This document shows, one piece after another, positions 11,901-22,821 of a stretch of DNA of 64,000 nucleotides. The stretch is from Glossina fuscipes. Its lineage: Eukaryota > Arthropoda > Insecta > Diptera > Glossinidae. The DNA lies in the NCBI RefSeq assembly GCF_014805625.2, contig NW_023998417.1:1714114-1778113 (forward strand). Reading direction: 5' to 3'. Made by a program: the position numbers and the translations under genes. Position 1 is the first letter of the stretch. The number at the start of each line of letters is the position of its first letter. The notes beneath the pieces were generated by a model. It was not told where the DNA came from and did no database searches. It saw only the letters and a program-made list of their open reading frames with translations.

Positions 11901-13032
11901 AATGATGATGGAGCTAGTTCGTTAGGCTAAGAAAAGTGAACTTATATTAAAAGTAGAGAATAGGAAAAATGAAAATAGATCTGTTTTAAAGAAGTTTTTT
12001 TTATCAAAAGCAAAAGACAAACTGCAAGAATTTTACTTCATTATTAACAAAACCAAGGTAAACAAAGAAATTTCTTATAAAACAAAACCTAGAGCCGCTG
12101 AGCTACTCTAGCAGAAGTTTTTCGGCAAAATTAGCCCTCACACTACTCAAGGATTGCGTCCTATTCGTTCAGTACGGTCAGAAAATGGTGGGAGAGAATG
12201 AGAAGATAGGCGGGCTTAGCCTAGAGCGTGTGTATGCAATCGGTAAGTTTTATAACTTTACCGCCTATAGTTACGAAGTACAAAGTAAACCCTATCGTAC
12301 TGAGGTTTGAGTTTTTAAACACTGACTTGGGAGTACACAAGCTGGAACAGTAGCCTTGTGGTAGTAGTAGTAGTAGTGTTACTACAAATACTTTTATAAA
12401 AATGAGTAGTTTCCTTAGAGACAAATTGCGAAAGTGTTTAGCATTTTCAGCTGCTACTGACTCGCTAAGACGTTAGTATATAAGAAGTATTAATATTACC
12501 TTAAAAGGAGATCAGATCTGACTAAATGCGACTTTCAAAGCCTTCTTTTGTTCAATGGAAATTTCAAAGTCCGGGAGTCTGAAAATTTTCTCCATTATTT
12601 TTATTGATTTCCTTTATGTCAAATAAGGAAAATTTTTCAAATAATCACTTGAGAAAGATATTCGCCAACAAGCAGTTATTTGAAAAACTGAATTATTCTA
12701 ATAATGTTTGCCATTAAATTCCAGCAAGTAAAATAGGAAATTACTGATGATGGTCTCATCAAAACAATTACCCACAATGTTGTTATATTTATTATTCTGT
12801 TTATGTGCGTTCCCGCCTTCGACGACTATTTATTTTCAATTTATTTCTATTAGTTCGGCGGAGTGGCAACGAATATATTTTCGAAAATGCATAAAATTTA
12901 TAAATTTAAAATATGTTGTTGTTTTGAAATCAATGAAAATCATTGGGAATATTTGTTCAATTAATTTCGTTGAGCAAATTTCCATAAACACAAATGATGC
13001 GTGTAATGATGATGAGTAATTTGTTCACTTAC
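11901..13032. other. Spacer, would be intron if the 13-kb exon is real
   Basis: Lies directly after the minus-strand donor at 13032. (TAG)n at about 12358-12376. No downstream exon with acceptor and matching phase was recognised. Confidence 0.5.
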
Positions 13033-13511
13033 CGGGACGATCCAATTCGTGAATTAGTTCATCCGGTTCCAAATATGAAGCATAAACAATTATGGATGAC
13101 GTTGTTGTTCTTGTTGTTGTTTTTGTTGTTGTTGTTGTTGTTGTTTCTGATAAAAGCGTTGATAATGTTAGTAACGATGTAGGAGCGCATGATTTCATTA
13201 TGAAATTTCCTATATGCCAATCACGACCGCCATTCGTGAACAAAATTAAACAGACACCAAACAGCCACCATAGATATAAGTTCACAATATTGTAGGACGA
13301 TTTGTGCCATATCCCGCTGGGTCGTTGACGTTGATAGCTTATTTGTTGTATTTGCTGATGCTGATGTTTTAGCTCTTGTTGCTGTTGTTGCTTTTGTTGT
13401 TTTTTCTGTTTTTGTTTTGTTGTTGCTGTTGCTGTTGCTGATAATGGCGTTGATGACAATGGTGTCGTTGTTTGGGCTTTTGTGGTGGCAATGAGTCGTT
13501 TTCTATTGTTT
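13033..13511 (-). CDS. Candidate coding exon: Q/T-rich protein with a hydrophobic segment
   Basis: On the minus strand the frame is open from a TAA near 13512 down to a strong splice donor, G|GTAAGTG, whose GT is at 13032-13031. In reading order the exon has a K/Q/H-rich stretch (about 13350-13415), a basic patch, a hydrophobic segment rich in L, W, F and I (about 13238-13288), a short linker, a threonine-rich run (about 13090-13150), and a non-repetitive acidic end containing YLEPDELIHELDRPG just before the donor. The hydrophobic segment could be a late signal peptide or the anchor of a type II membrane protein, with the T-rich run as a stem; that is inference. No in-frame ATG lies between the upstream stop and the hydrophobic segment, so this is not a complete first exon as it stands. 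An ATG in another frame begins at 13731 (next entry). I do not recognise the family. The donor and the non-repetitive end argue for a real exon; the repeat-driven open frame argues for caution. Confidence 0.45.
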
Positions 13512-13930
13512 GCTTATCTGTTATTATTGTTGTTGTATATTTTGTTGTTGCTGTTGTTGTTGTTGTTATTGCTGCTGCTGTTGTTGTCGCTGTTGTGGTT
13601 GTTACTGCTAATGCTTTTTCTGCTTCTGCCAATTCTCCCGTTGTTATTCTTCTTGTTGTTGCTGTTCTTGTTGTTGCTGTTATTGCTTTTGTTGTATAGC
13701 CGGAAGAGGAAATGATAACCGCAGGAATCATTTTTAATTTGATTATTGTTATTATTTGTTGTTGTTTGCCGTTGTGTAACGTTTGTGTATAACACAAAAT
13801 TATACACAACAAAAGATATTTCTGCTTTAAATAAATACAATTCCACTGAATACAGATTCTCGCAGCTTAACAAAATCGACCAAACACCACTTCTTCTTCT
13901 TCTTGTTCTTCTTCCCTCTTCATTAAATAG
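13090..13930. repeat. (GTT/GCT)n trinucleotide-rich block
   Basis: The plus strand has successive GTT-, GCT- and TTG-rich runs at about 13094-13146, 13374-13450, 13521-13700 and 13741-13765, then CTT and GGA runs at 13890-13950. Read on the minus strand they are CAA, CAG and ACA repeats, which are common in fly coding exons and 5' UTRs. They produce long shadow frames on both strands that are poly-L/V on plus and poly-Q/N/T on minus; the plus frames are not considered genes. Confidence 0.9.
13369..13731 (-). CDS. ATG-started Q/T/N-rich frame upstream of the 13.0-13.5 kb exon
   Basis: A minus-strand ATG at 13731-13729 opens a frame that runs through threonine-rich and glutamine-rich repeats to a stop near 13369. 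Between the repeats it has non-repetitive stretches such as GELAEAEKALAV and IENDSLPPQKPKQ, unlike pure repeat translation. It overlaps the exon candidate at 13033-13511 in a different frame. A one- or two-base change in the (CAA/CAG)n runs between about 13370 and 13510 would join the two into one N-terminal region of roughly 230 residues. This could be an assembly or polymorphism-level length error, a true disabling shift, or a coincidence of repeats. (CAA)n is open in every frame, so an open frame here is weak evidence by itself. A transcript read across 13000-13900 would decide. Confidence 0.25.
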   Translation of the reverse strand: MIPAVIISSSGYTTKAITATTRTATTRRITTGELAEAEKALAVTTTTATTTAAAITTTTTATTKYTTTIITDKQTIENDSLPPQKPKQRHHCHQRHYQQQQQQQQNKNRKNNKSNNSNKS

Positions 13931-13959
13931 ACAACAAGGGGGAGGAGGAGGATGACTCT

Positions 13960-14954
13960 TGCTACGACTACTATTGCGCCTTCTTCGGCACTGTAAGCCT
14001 AAATTTATGTTACGCGGTTGGTTTGTGCAAACAGTGCTGTCATCGTTATTGCTCCGCTTGTGAGTCGAATTACGTTATCCGTTCTATTTCCGTTTGTACT
14101 TTATTCCCATGCATATACGTATATATGTTTGATGTGATGTTTGTGAGCTTTTCTGCTTGTTTTTCTTATTGTTTTGTTTTTTTTTTTTTTTTTATTATTA
14201 TTATTATATCGTAAATATTTTTTTTTTATTTTTTTGACCAGAACGTGAACATAAAGTAAAACGATATGAATCCCTTTTCAAGTTGGAAGGTTTCAACACA
14301 TTGGAATACACCCGAGCATTATCATATAGGATTTTTTCTTTTTACACTATTCCTTCGGAGATTTCAGCTGCATATATATGAAAATCTGTAGCATTTTGTA
14401 GTGCGACTTGGTTGCCGTATATTTATTGTTTCGAATTTTTATTCCTTTCTATATATATACATATATAGATATATAATAACTAGTACACGTTTTTGTTGTA
14501 GTCGCCATATAAACATATATATATTCTCTCTTTCCCGCTCTATATACATATGTATATATATATATATATATATATGTTGTGTATATACATCTACATATAT
14601 AGCTTAGTTCATTTTTTTTCCTTTTTGTTGTAAATTTTATATGCTCTCTTTTTTTTTTTTTAATTTTTTTTTTTTTTTTTTTTTTAGTAAACGGTACTCT
14701 TGATATTTCCTGTTGTTACATTACGCTATTGTTTTACTTCTAGTTTCTTTTGTTTTGTTGCACTTTATTTATACGAGACCCTCCAGCTAACTGGTTGCAT
14801 TTGAGTCGTTGTTGTTGTTGCTGTTGTTGTTGTTTTTGTTGCTCTATTATTTGTTCTTTTTATTTATTTTTTTTCTCAAAAAATTTAAATCGCTTTTATT
14901 TGAAGTGAAATCCTTTATTTCATTCTTTTTTATAATAGAAAATATCTATATATG

Positions 14955-14985
<31 letters not shown>

Positions 14986-15844
14986 TATATTTTGGTGCAG
15001 AGCCAGTTGATGCACTGAAATCCTTTTGTTACCGCATGGAATTGTCAACCGAAAAACATCATTATTGTTCGCCTTTCATATTTACAGCTTATGGAACTGA
15101 AATCATAATAGAAAATATTATTTGTATTATTTAGTTTCGTTGCTTAGAATTTTTGAAAATATCCATTTAATCAAATTTAAAAAAGAAAAAAAAAAAAGAA
15201 GAGACCACCCTATTAACGTTATTGAAGAAATTTCGATATCCCTTCTAGCTATCTATCTCCTAATTAGTAATTCAAAGGAAGTTTTTTGAGATTTTTTTTT
15301 CTTTTTTTTTTGAATATTTTTTAAAGACCATTTTTTCGCATTTTTATTATTCATAATTCGCATTACAAACTTAATCATACACGGATCATATATAGTATGG
15401 ATAAAAGAAATAAGTTTCGTTTCTCATATATCCGCGACTATACGTTTTTGCATAATCAAATATTAACTGTTTTTGAAGTTGGCCGCCTGATAAACGTATG
15501 ATAATGGCATAATAATTGAGTTCGCATGTACGACAGTAAAGCCATTTGCAGTTTTGATTATTAAAAGAAAGCACAGTAAACTCTTCTTATGATTACCAAG
15601 TATAAGGTGTAATTTTCTTCGCATAGATCTTTGGAAAAATCTTGCAGATTAATCCAATTTTACGCTAGTTTAATTCCCTGGAAATGGAGCACTTCTCGAG
15701 ATACCTTTCTACATAGTTTCCATTCGAATACGAACACAATTACGGTTTCTTTTTTTTTTTCTTTTTCCGGAACGTCAGCTGGATCGACTTTTAACACTTT
15801 CCTTAACACGATTCAAGTATTTTGTAAGTTTTTATTATATATGG
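13960..15844. other. T-rich, microsatellite-dense spacer
   Basis: TA, GTT, TTA and T-run blocks dominate, for example T-runs around 14650-14685 and 15293-15310. A frame at 15631-15882 ends in the 15.8-kb insertion and is not called. Confidence 0.6.
14540..14575. repeat. (TA)n microsatellite
   Basis: TA run with a tatgta interruption. A second TA run follows at 14945-14990, and (GTT)n at about 14806-14841. Confidence 0.95.
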
Positions 15845-16001
15845 TAAGTTTAGTGCAGATGTGTGACAAGGGATTGACGTAGGTTCCTGCCTTGGCGACT
15901 TAACCCTACGGTGCCGATGGCACCCGCGCCCTCCGACGAGTGAGGCAATCCCTATAAGCTAGGGGCCTAAACAACACTGGAGTCCGGATAAGTTTAGTGC
16001 A
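15845..16001. mobile_element. GC-rich 131-bp segment flanked by 13-bp direct repeats
   Basis: The 13-mer taagtttagtgca occurs at 15845-15857 and again at 15989-16001. Between them is a 131-bp segment (15858-15988) that is markedly GC-richer than its surroundings, with blocks such as acggtgccgatggcaccc and ccgacgagtgaggc. A 13-bp flanking repeat is the size of target-site duplication left by LINE-driven retroposition, so this may be a SINE or a severely truncated LINE end. There is no poly(A) tail at either edge and I see no clear tRNA-like A and B boxes. It also contains a short inverted repeat, ggtgccgatggcacc. The family is not recognised with confidence. Confidence 0.5.
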
Positions 16002-16833
16002 AGGTATTTGCATAGCAAGTCAATGAGCGTATAGCAGCATGGAATTACGATAATGAAGAGAATATATCAATTTTTAACGTCTGCACTTGGCGTGAAGCTT
16101 TAATCAGATGAGTTGTCTAGAACCGTTGACGATGGTGAAAACATCTCTCAAGCTATTAAGATAAAAAGTTCTGAAAAATTTTGCCTCACCAGATGGTTTG
16201 GCTACCCATCCGAATACAAACACAATTGGGCCCCGATGAGAAACTTTTGGGGAAGAAACAGTCTTACCAAGAATCGCTGAATGTCGAAGAACATGATGTC
16301 GCAAATTTTATTAATCGCGCTAATGAAAATCAAATTTTCTCTGAGACACTTTTCTCTCTCTAAAAAAAAAAAAGAGAATAATTTTATAAAAAAAAAAGAA
16401 AAGGCAGTCATTGTTCATTAAAATCGGGAACGCTTTACGCAAAGAATATGAACTATAATTGCAACGCGGCGTTCATTCATTTGATCTGTACTTATTCCCG
16501 AGACATATGTGATCAGATTTGATTAGACTACCTAGCGAGCGATAAGTAATTCTATAAAATAAAAGGATTTTAAAACCAACTAAAGTAGGACAAAAGTTAT
16601 CTAAATACGCGGCGCATCGCGAACATATGAAAAGGGCCGACCATAATCGAAAGTAAAAGCTTTGGATCTACACAACAACAACATTGCCTTACCTCGTACA
16701 AGGAGTTTTTTTCTACGTAAAAAGGGTCGGCAGCCTTTTGAAAGTCTGTTATGTAAAACATACTCTCCGAGACGTAATTGTAAAGAAAAATATTATAATG
16801 CAATAATACGTTACGCACGCACACCTGTCACGT

Positions 16834-16834
<1 letters not shown>

Positions 16835-16868
<34 letters not shown>

Positions 16869-16991
16869 ATTGCTCATTAATTATAAATAATTATTAACAT
16901 TATATGTGATTAAAAAAAAATTAAAAGTATTATTATTTTCATTAAAATACTTTTTGTTCGTGCTCTTGATTGTTGTAAATCAAAACTTATG

Positions 16992-17025
<34 letters not shown>
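16835..17025. repeat. Inverted homopolymer pair T30 ... A30
   Basis: A run of 30 T (16835-16864) and a run of 30 A (16996-17025) face each other across 131 bp of AT-rich sequence. They would pair over their whole length. It may be two independent slippage tracts, or the relics of two oppositely oriented poly(A) tails; no element body is recognised on either side. Confidence 0.85.
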
Positions 17026-17026
<1 letters not shown>

Positions 17027-17330
17027 AATAATAACAATAATAGTAATAATTAATAAACTGCTGACAACTGTACAAAATAATTCGATTCGAGATTTTTTGA
17101 TAAATTTTTGCAATAACATAACATATCGTAGTTATGTAAGTTATTAATCTCGTTACAGTATATAGCATATCTGGATGCATGTAAAACGTTGTGCGGTTGT
17201 AAATATTAAGCATCCATTCCCTTATGGAGATCTTGCATTAAGAGAACGCATATGTTACATATGTTACCATTTGTCGTTGTTTATAAAGGGGAAAGGAATA
17301 CGGAACGAGGTCCTTGGCATTACATGTCCT

Positions 17331-17389
17331 AATAATAACAATAATAATAATAATAATAATGATAATAATAATAATAATAATAATAATAT
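17331..17389. repeat. (AAT)n/(AAC)n microsatellite
   Basis: aat/aac triplets with one gat interruption. A poly-N frame on plus and a poly-L frame on minus are repeat translations. Confidence 0.95.
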
Positions 17390-18093
17390 CCAATTAACAT
17401 CAACGACGTTTGTATGCATAGAAGGAAAAATCGTTAACATTTTCATATAATATATCTTATGTAACTGATGTTTTAACCATGTTCGATAATAATTAAATGT
17501 ATTTATGATGCGGTTGGATAGACATATGTAAATTGACTTAAGAGCATATACATTTACGTATGCATTTACATATGCAGCTTAATTATCGCAATCAAATAAT
17601 GTGATACAATAATATTGATAATGAAATTGTTATGAACTTTTAAGTTTGATGTTAAAAAAAAATAAATAAATAAAAAAAAATAATAATAATAATATATATA
17701 TATTTATGCAGGTAAATTTAATAATGTTGACCAAGTTAACATTTTATTGTTTACATATTTACATATTTAAGTGGGATTATTTTCAAAATTATACAGTCCA
17801 GGATAATGAATTATAATATCCCTATCTCATAAACAATTTATATTTTATCTATGTATGTATGTATGTATGGATATATATGTATATATATATATATAAACTT
17901 TGAAATGTCAAAAATTTTACAATTTCTACAGACCATTACAACTTGATGTCTCCTTTGTCACTTATCTCCGTTTCTCTTCTTGCAATCACTCAGACTCTTT
18001 CGAGAATAAAATTAAAACTACATCCACTCTCTGCATAAACAATTTTGTAATTTTTTTTTTTTTTTTTGTGATTTTTTCTATCACTAGTTTTTT

Positions 18094-19090
18094 TTGTATT
18101 CTTTTATAACTTTTGGTTTAAAAGTTCTCGTAGGGGACGGTAATAAGCCGCTTTCGTCTGGTCGCAACGATTGCACGATGTCATTAAAAATTCGTTCAGT
18201 CCGAATATTTTTCGTCAATTCTTATCATAAGCTACACGCTTTCATAAATCTTCTTTTACTTAATAGAAAAATAACGCAATGCTCGGTTCTTTGCTCTCCC
18301 TCTCCCTTTCTGATGTTCATTAATGGCCTCATATGTGTAATAGAGAATCCCATTTACCCGTTTGCAGAAGGCAGCAAATTGTGTCACCCGTTTACCCCGT
18401 TCAATAAAAGACTACACAGCGCCGAGTTAAAGAGTAGGCGCTGCCTGATGCCAGAGAAAGTTAGTAGAGGCCTGGCGAAAACATCTGAACGGGGTCAGAC
18501 AAATAGAATGCTGACAAAATTGCTGCCTTTTAACGGAAAGGAAGATCCCTCTCTCCTTAAGTGGTGACAATGTAAAATAATTGGCAACTTATTAGGTTAT
18601 AGCCTGAGAACAAAATGATGCAAAGCATTGGAAGATGTTGCCAAGGCTCTTAGCTTTTTTAAATCGCTATGTAGCCGATGTTTGGATCAATTACAGAGTT
18701 TAAGTGCGCAACTCGCCTGCATGGGCTCTAGATATTGCCCGAGGGCTTTTTATCGCATAAAACGAAGCGTTCAGAGGCCTGGCCAGTGAATAATGAGAGT
18801 GTGCCCAATACTCTACAGCATAGGGGCAATGGCGGCTCTATGTAGTGCAAAGTTCCGAAAATTTAGAAAAAATTTGTCCACCAACCAAGACTCTTAACAC
18901 CAACCAATTCAAGACCCGGCCTTGTCAGTGTCCCCAATCTCTCGTCCTGGAGGTAGCCGCATATTTTGCGACGCACCACATCGACTCAGCGTTCTTCAAC
19001 CGCATTGCCTGACCGCCTTTGGTATAATCTACCAGTCTATCTTCGATCTCCAATTCGCTACCTGCCTACCTATAAGGTATTCTGACTATA
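18094..19090 (+). pseudogene. Decayed non-LTR retrotransposon (LINE) reverse transcriptase, 3' part
   Basis: A 157-codon open frame (18094-18567, probably not starting at a true Met) carries the reverse transcriptase core of a non-LTR element. SVLCSPSPFLMFINGL at about 18283-18330 matches the family's GSVLSPxLFLxFINDL block, and YPFAEGS at 18355-18375 sits where these enzymes have the FADD catalytic loop. The following segment with RGQTNR near 18502-18519 fits the stretch after the catalytic loop. The D to G change in the first block and loss of the acidic pair (EG for DD) would inactivate the enzyme. After the stop at 18567, homology continues in other frames: AKALSFFKSL near 18640, and RLWYNLP at 19014-19034, which fits the RLWNxLP motif near the end of jockey/CR1-like ORF2 proteins. 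Several stops and frameshifts separate these pieces. The 5' ORF1, endonuclease, poly(A) tail and target-site duplication are not seen, so the copy is old and probably truncated. The clade (jockey, CR1 or another) is not settled. Confidence 0.75.
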
Positions 19091-20356
19091 ATCGCGCCTA
19101 CTTATTGGGAACAGACAACGAGTGGCTGAAGGCATTTTTTCTTTCAGTAGGAATATGCAGACATAAATTCGGTCGAGTAATTTCTTATCAGCGAGATCAG
19201 CGCAAATCTTTTTATTAATACTTCGCTACATAAGTGGCGTTAGGTTTACGATTTACGTGTACATCTTTCCCTCGAAAAATAGATAACTCGAGAATAAAAT
19301 GTAACTGGAAGTGAGAAAAAAATCTTTTGACAAAGCTTTACGATACAGTAAACTGACTCAATAGACCAGAGATATATATGTATATGTCATCATCAAGATG
19401 TTTCGAAGCCTTTAAAAAACGATGTGAAAGGATATTTTGCCGTTGACGTATGCTGTCAAATTTGACAAGACTGCATAAATTCCCATTGGTCGCTGATATT
19501 GATCGAATCTGTGCCTATGGATATTAATATGTTATTTTCATTGGTTAACAGACTAATTACGTTACAATATATTTAATTAATTTTGTTTTTTGTTTTTTTT
19601 TTTTTTTATTATTTAATATTTAATGCGTACAACTTTCTGCATAAATGCATAAAAATCTGAGAGAATATTATTATGCTGGCAATTTATGACAGTATTTATC
19701 CAGTTAATATTTAATTATTGACTGTCGGCATTTAAATGCAATTTTAAAATTTATGTGATTGATTTCGAAATATTTCATTTGGTATCGTTCTCTTTGTTTT
19801 TTTTTTTTTTTGTTGTTGCTGCATATGCATGTGAATGCTAATATTGCATAATTGAGATTTCATTTGTACATAATTTATATCAAAGATCTTCAAGTTTTTT
19901 TTTTTTAATTTCCTTGGTTTGAGATTCGATCTAAAAACAAAGTCCGGAAATTAAATTTTTTTTGTAAAATCTGCAGCAACATCTTTATGAAAAACATTCG
20001 GTATTGGAACTGTATATCTGTAGGATAGAATCTTAAGCATTTCTTAAAACTGTAGGTAGTAAAAATTTTCGGATGATATCGATGACTGTTTTCGGTTCTG
20101 TTTCCTTCTTCTAGTTTATTTACTTTACATTTCACCGGATATAATCTAATTGTTAACCAACAAGAGATAAGAGCATTAGATTCGAGAAAGCCCGATCGCC
20201 TGGTAGAACTATTCACTCGTTTTCCTAATAATAAATCAAAACTTGTAGATTATTTTCATGCAAGGGCATATTTCTCATATGAGAGAACGCCCAAGAAAGA
20301 CATCACATGACGTAATCCAAATTTAGGAAATTTAAATTACTTTTAAAATATTTCAC
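19091..20356. other. AT-rich spacer
   Basis: Short T-runs near 19578-19606, 19797-19811 and 19894-19907. No gene recognised. Confidence 0.6.
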
Positions 20357-20626
20357 AATATCTTCTTATTATGGGGTCATTTCTCGTCCAAGTAGATCTC
20401 TTGTGGAAGAGTTTTAAACGAGTAATAAATGACAGGTTGAATTAGGCTGACAATCAGTGGTCTCAACCTTATATTGTCTCAAGAGCTACTGCCTCTTCCC
20501 TTCAAAATATCTTTCTATCATAGGGTCATTTCTCGTCCAAGTAGATCTCTTGTGGAAGAGTTTTAAACGAGTAATAAACGACAGGTTGAATTATGCTGAC
20601 AATCAATGGTCTCAACCTTACATTGT
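20357..20626. repeat. Partial tandem duplication, 149-bp unit
   Basis: The unit starting aatatctt at 20357 recurs at 20506. The core ggtcatttctcgtccaagta plus the following 75 or so bases is nearly identical in both copies (single changes such as aataaatgac/aataaacgac). Copy 1 fills 149 bp; copy 2 runs about 121 bp, to 20626. A frame at 20457-20705 simply crosses copy 2 and is not considered a gene. Confidence 0.92.
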
Positions 20627-21733
20627 ATTCCATTTTATAAATGACTTTTTGGATTATTTAAATTTTTTAAATTTAACCTTTACAGTGCTCAAATACTATT
20701 TGTAAACAAGCTATCACTTGATGAGTACCCACAGAGGTAAGCCCTTCCGATCTTTCTGCTGAGTACGCATTCAAGCGAGAAAAGAATTATTAATAACAAT
20801 ATTTTATTTTGATCGTTACAATGGCGCAATCCTTCGTTGACAAAAACTAGCAAAAATTAAAAAGAAATTACCTCAGCTTAACTGCTTCTTGTCTCGTATA
20901 CTATGTCAGGCATTGAACCCTAACGAAAATAGAACCATATTCACTGCCGCACAGCAAAGTAAATAAAAGCATATGCACAAAGGAATTTTAAAGCAATTCA
21001 GTCTTTATTAAGCTCCGCAATTATCTTATTTAGCTGCTAAAGAAATGTCATAAGAAAATTTGCGAGAAAAGAAAAAAAGTTGTTTTAAAAAAATTGTAGA
21101 AGAAAAAAACAAAAAAAGAACACTTTTCTCTAATTCGAACATAGTTTCTGAACAAATTGTATAACAATTTGAGAGAAAATACATTTTCCAGATAACTGCA
21201 AATAAACGTGTTTTACCTTGCGATTCGAAATTCTCAATCCATTCATATAATGTTTATGAACTCGTGCTTTGCTTGTAAAAGAACAAAAAAAAAAAAAAAA
21301 AAAAAACGAAGGGGGAAAAAAAAAACTTTACAAGATTATTAGTTCAGTTCATTTTTATAAAAAAAAAAAGAATTTAACGTAAAAGTTCTGAGAAATAAAC
21401 GTTGCGCGCTAACGAGAAAGCCTTAGCTTCGGTTTGCACAAAAACGAACGAAACAAAACTAACAAAGAAGGAAGAAAATAACGCACACGTAGTAGTTAAG
21501 ATAACTTTTTCGCTCATAACTTTTACCGCAATAAGCAAATATTCAGGACACATACACATTCTACTGAAACAACAAATAGTTAACAACTAATACATTATTT
21601 AGTGGTTTGCCAACACCAAACAGTAAATGTTGAATTAAATACAATATGAACACTTATGCAATTTCTTTTTTTTTTTTTTTTTTGGTATTATTAAGTACAT
21701 TTAGAGTTTCGTGAAAACGTACATGCTAAAAAG

Positions 21734-21764
<31 letters not shown>

Positions 21765-22708
21765 ATGAAAGAAAAAACTTTGTATTTTTGCTCAAGCGTT
21801 GTTTGTCTAACACCAAGCTACCAAGGCTTAAATGCTTTCTTCGAAAGATTTTCAACATATATATATATATATAACACAATAGTCATGAGTTCTTTTCCTC
21901 CTTAAGTTTCGTGTAAGTTTTCTTAGTTACCGGACTCTCTCTCTCTCTAATTTTACGTTAAAACATATGTTGAAACATATGTAATTTTTCTTATATTTAG
22001 CATTGCTGTAAAGCAATTATTGTTTGCTTACTTTCTACTGGATATGCTAAAAACGAAGGATACGATATTGTTGTTTGTTGTTATTCTTAAGCCAACTATA
22101 AACGGGGCAAAACAAATAGCATAAGAAATCCCCAGCAATTATGGCAGATTATAAATAAACAAATAAACTGTATAAAGTTAGATGTAGGTGAACATATATA
22201 CGCATTTGCAAGCATATATATGTACTTTGGTTTGTAGATATTCATTTCAAAAGTAAGAATGCAAAATATTTACAATTCTAATAATAACAATTAAGCAAAA
22301 GGAGTATTCGTTTGAAAAAAATTTTAAAGTAAATGAAGCGTATATAAGGTATATGATCTGTATATAGTTGGATGGACTCCTCATTCATATGTTACTTGAA
22401 GGGTGTAAGAGGTGCTCTTATGGAAGCAGTTGTAGAATAAGAAATTTGTAAATAATGCTATATCTACTTGCCTAGCCCTAAAACACGTATTCAACACCTT
22501 ATACATGTATCCACTTTTGATATATATAAGCGATTTGATCAGCCTGGCAAACTCAACCCTTTACATGGGGACTTAGATATACTTAATACTTTTTTAATAC
22601 TTCACATGAGAACCTAGTTCTACTTCTACGTACACAATTTGAACATGGGCGCACTTGGTCCACTTTGGAGAAGAGTCAATAGTGGGGAAACCATTATCGT
22701 AAGTGCAA
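20627..22708. other. AT-rich spacer
   Basis: A/T homopolymers at 21285-21306, 21667-21683 and 21730-21765, and a TA run at 21857-21872. Nothing coding recognised. Confidence 0.6.
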
Positions 22709-22821
22709 GTGGAAAGCTTGGTGGCTAAGTTTCACGTAACAGTTAGCGGCCTTATATGGAAAAGCGTTATGTGGTAAGCCTTGCGAATAAATTTCGCGAG
22801 TCAGTTAGTAACTTTATATGG
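22709..22821. repeat. Diverged repeat pair, about 62-bp period
   Basis: gtggaaagcttggtggctaa at 22709 aligns with gtggtaagccttgcgaataa at 22771. Both are followed by tttc.cg.. then cagttag and end in ctt(t)atatgg (22751-22759 and 22812-22821). About 70% of the positions match. No reading frame is kept, so this is an old duplication or part of an unrecognised element. Confidence 0.6.

Larger units (their letters stand above)
16002..18093. other. Spacer upstream of the LINE fossil
   Basis: Contains the T30/A30 pair and AAT arrays. The stretch 16050-16360 is of mixed composition with two overlapping plus frames; it may be decayed coding sequence, but no motif is recognised. (TATG)n/(TA)n at 17848-17896. 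Confidence 0.5.

Noticed and set aside
13472..13715. Two plus frames of poly-V and poly-L
   Set aside because: Opposite-strand translation of the same trinucleotide repeats that give poly-Q/T/N on minus.
15858..15988. tRNA or tRNA-derived SINE head
   Set aside because: No convincing A box, B box or cloverleaf could be drawn from the GC-rich segment.
20457..20705. 82-codon plus frame
   Set aside because: It crosses the second copy of the 149-bp duplication; no homology and chance length.
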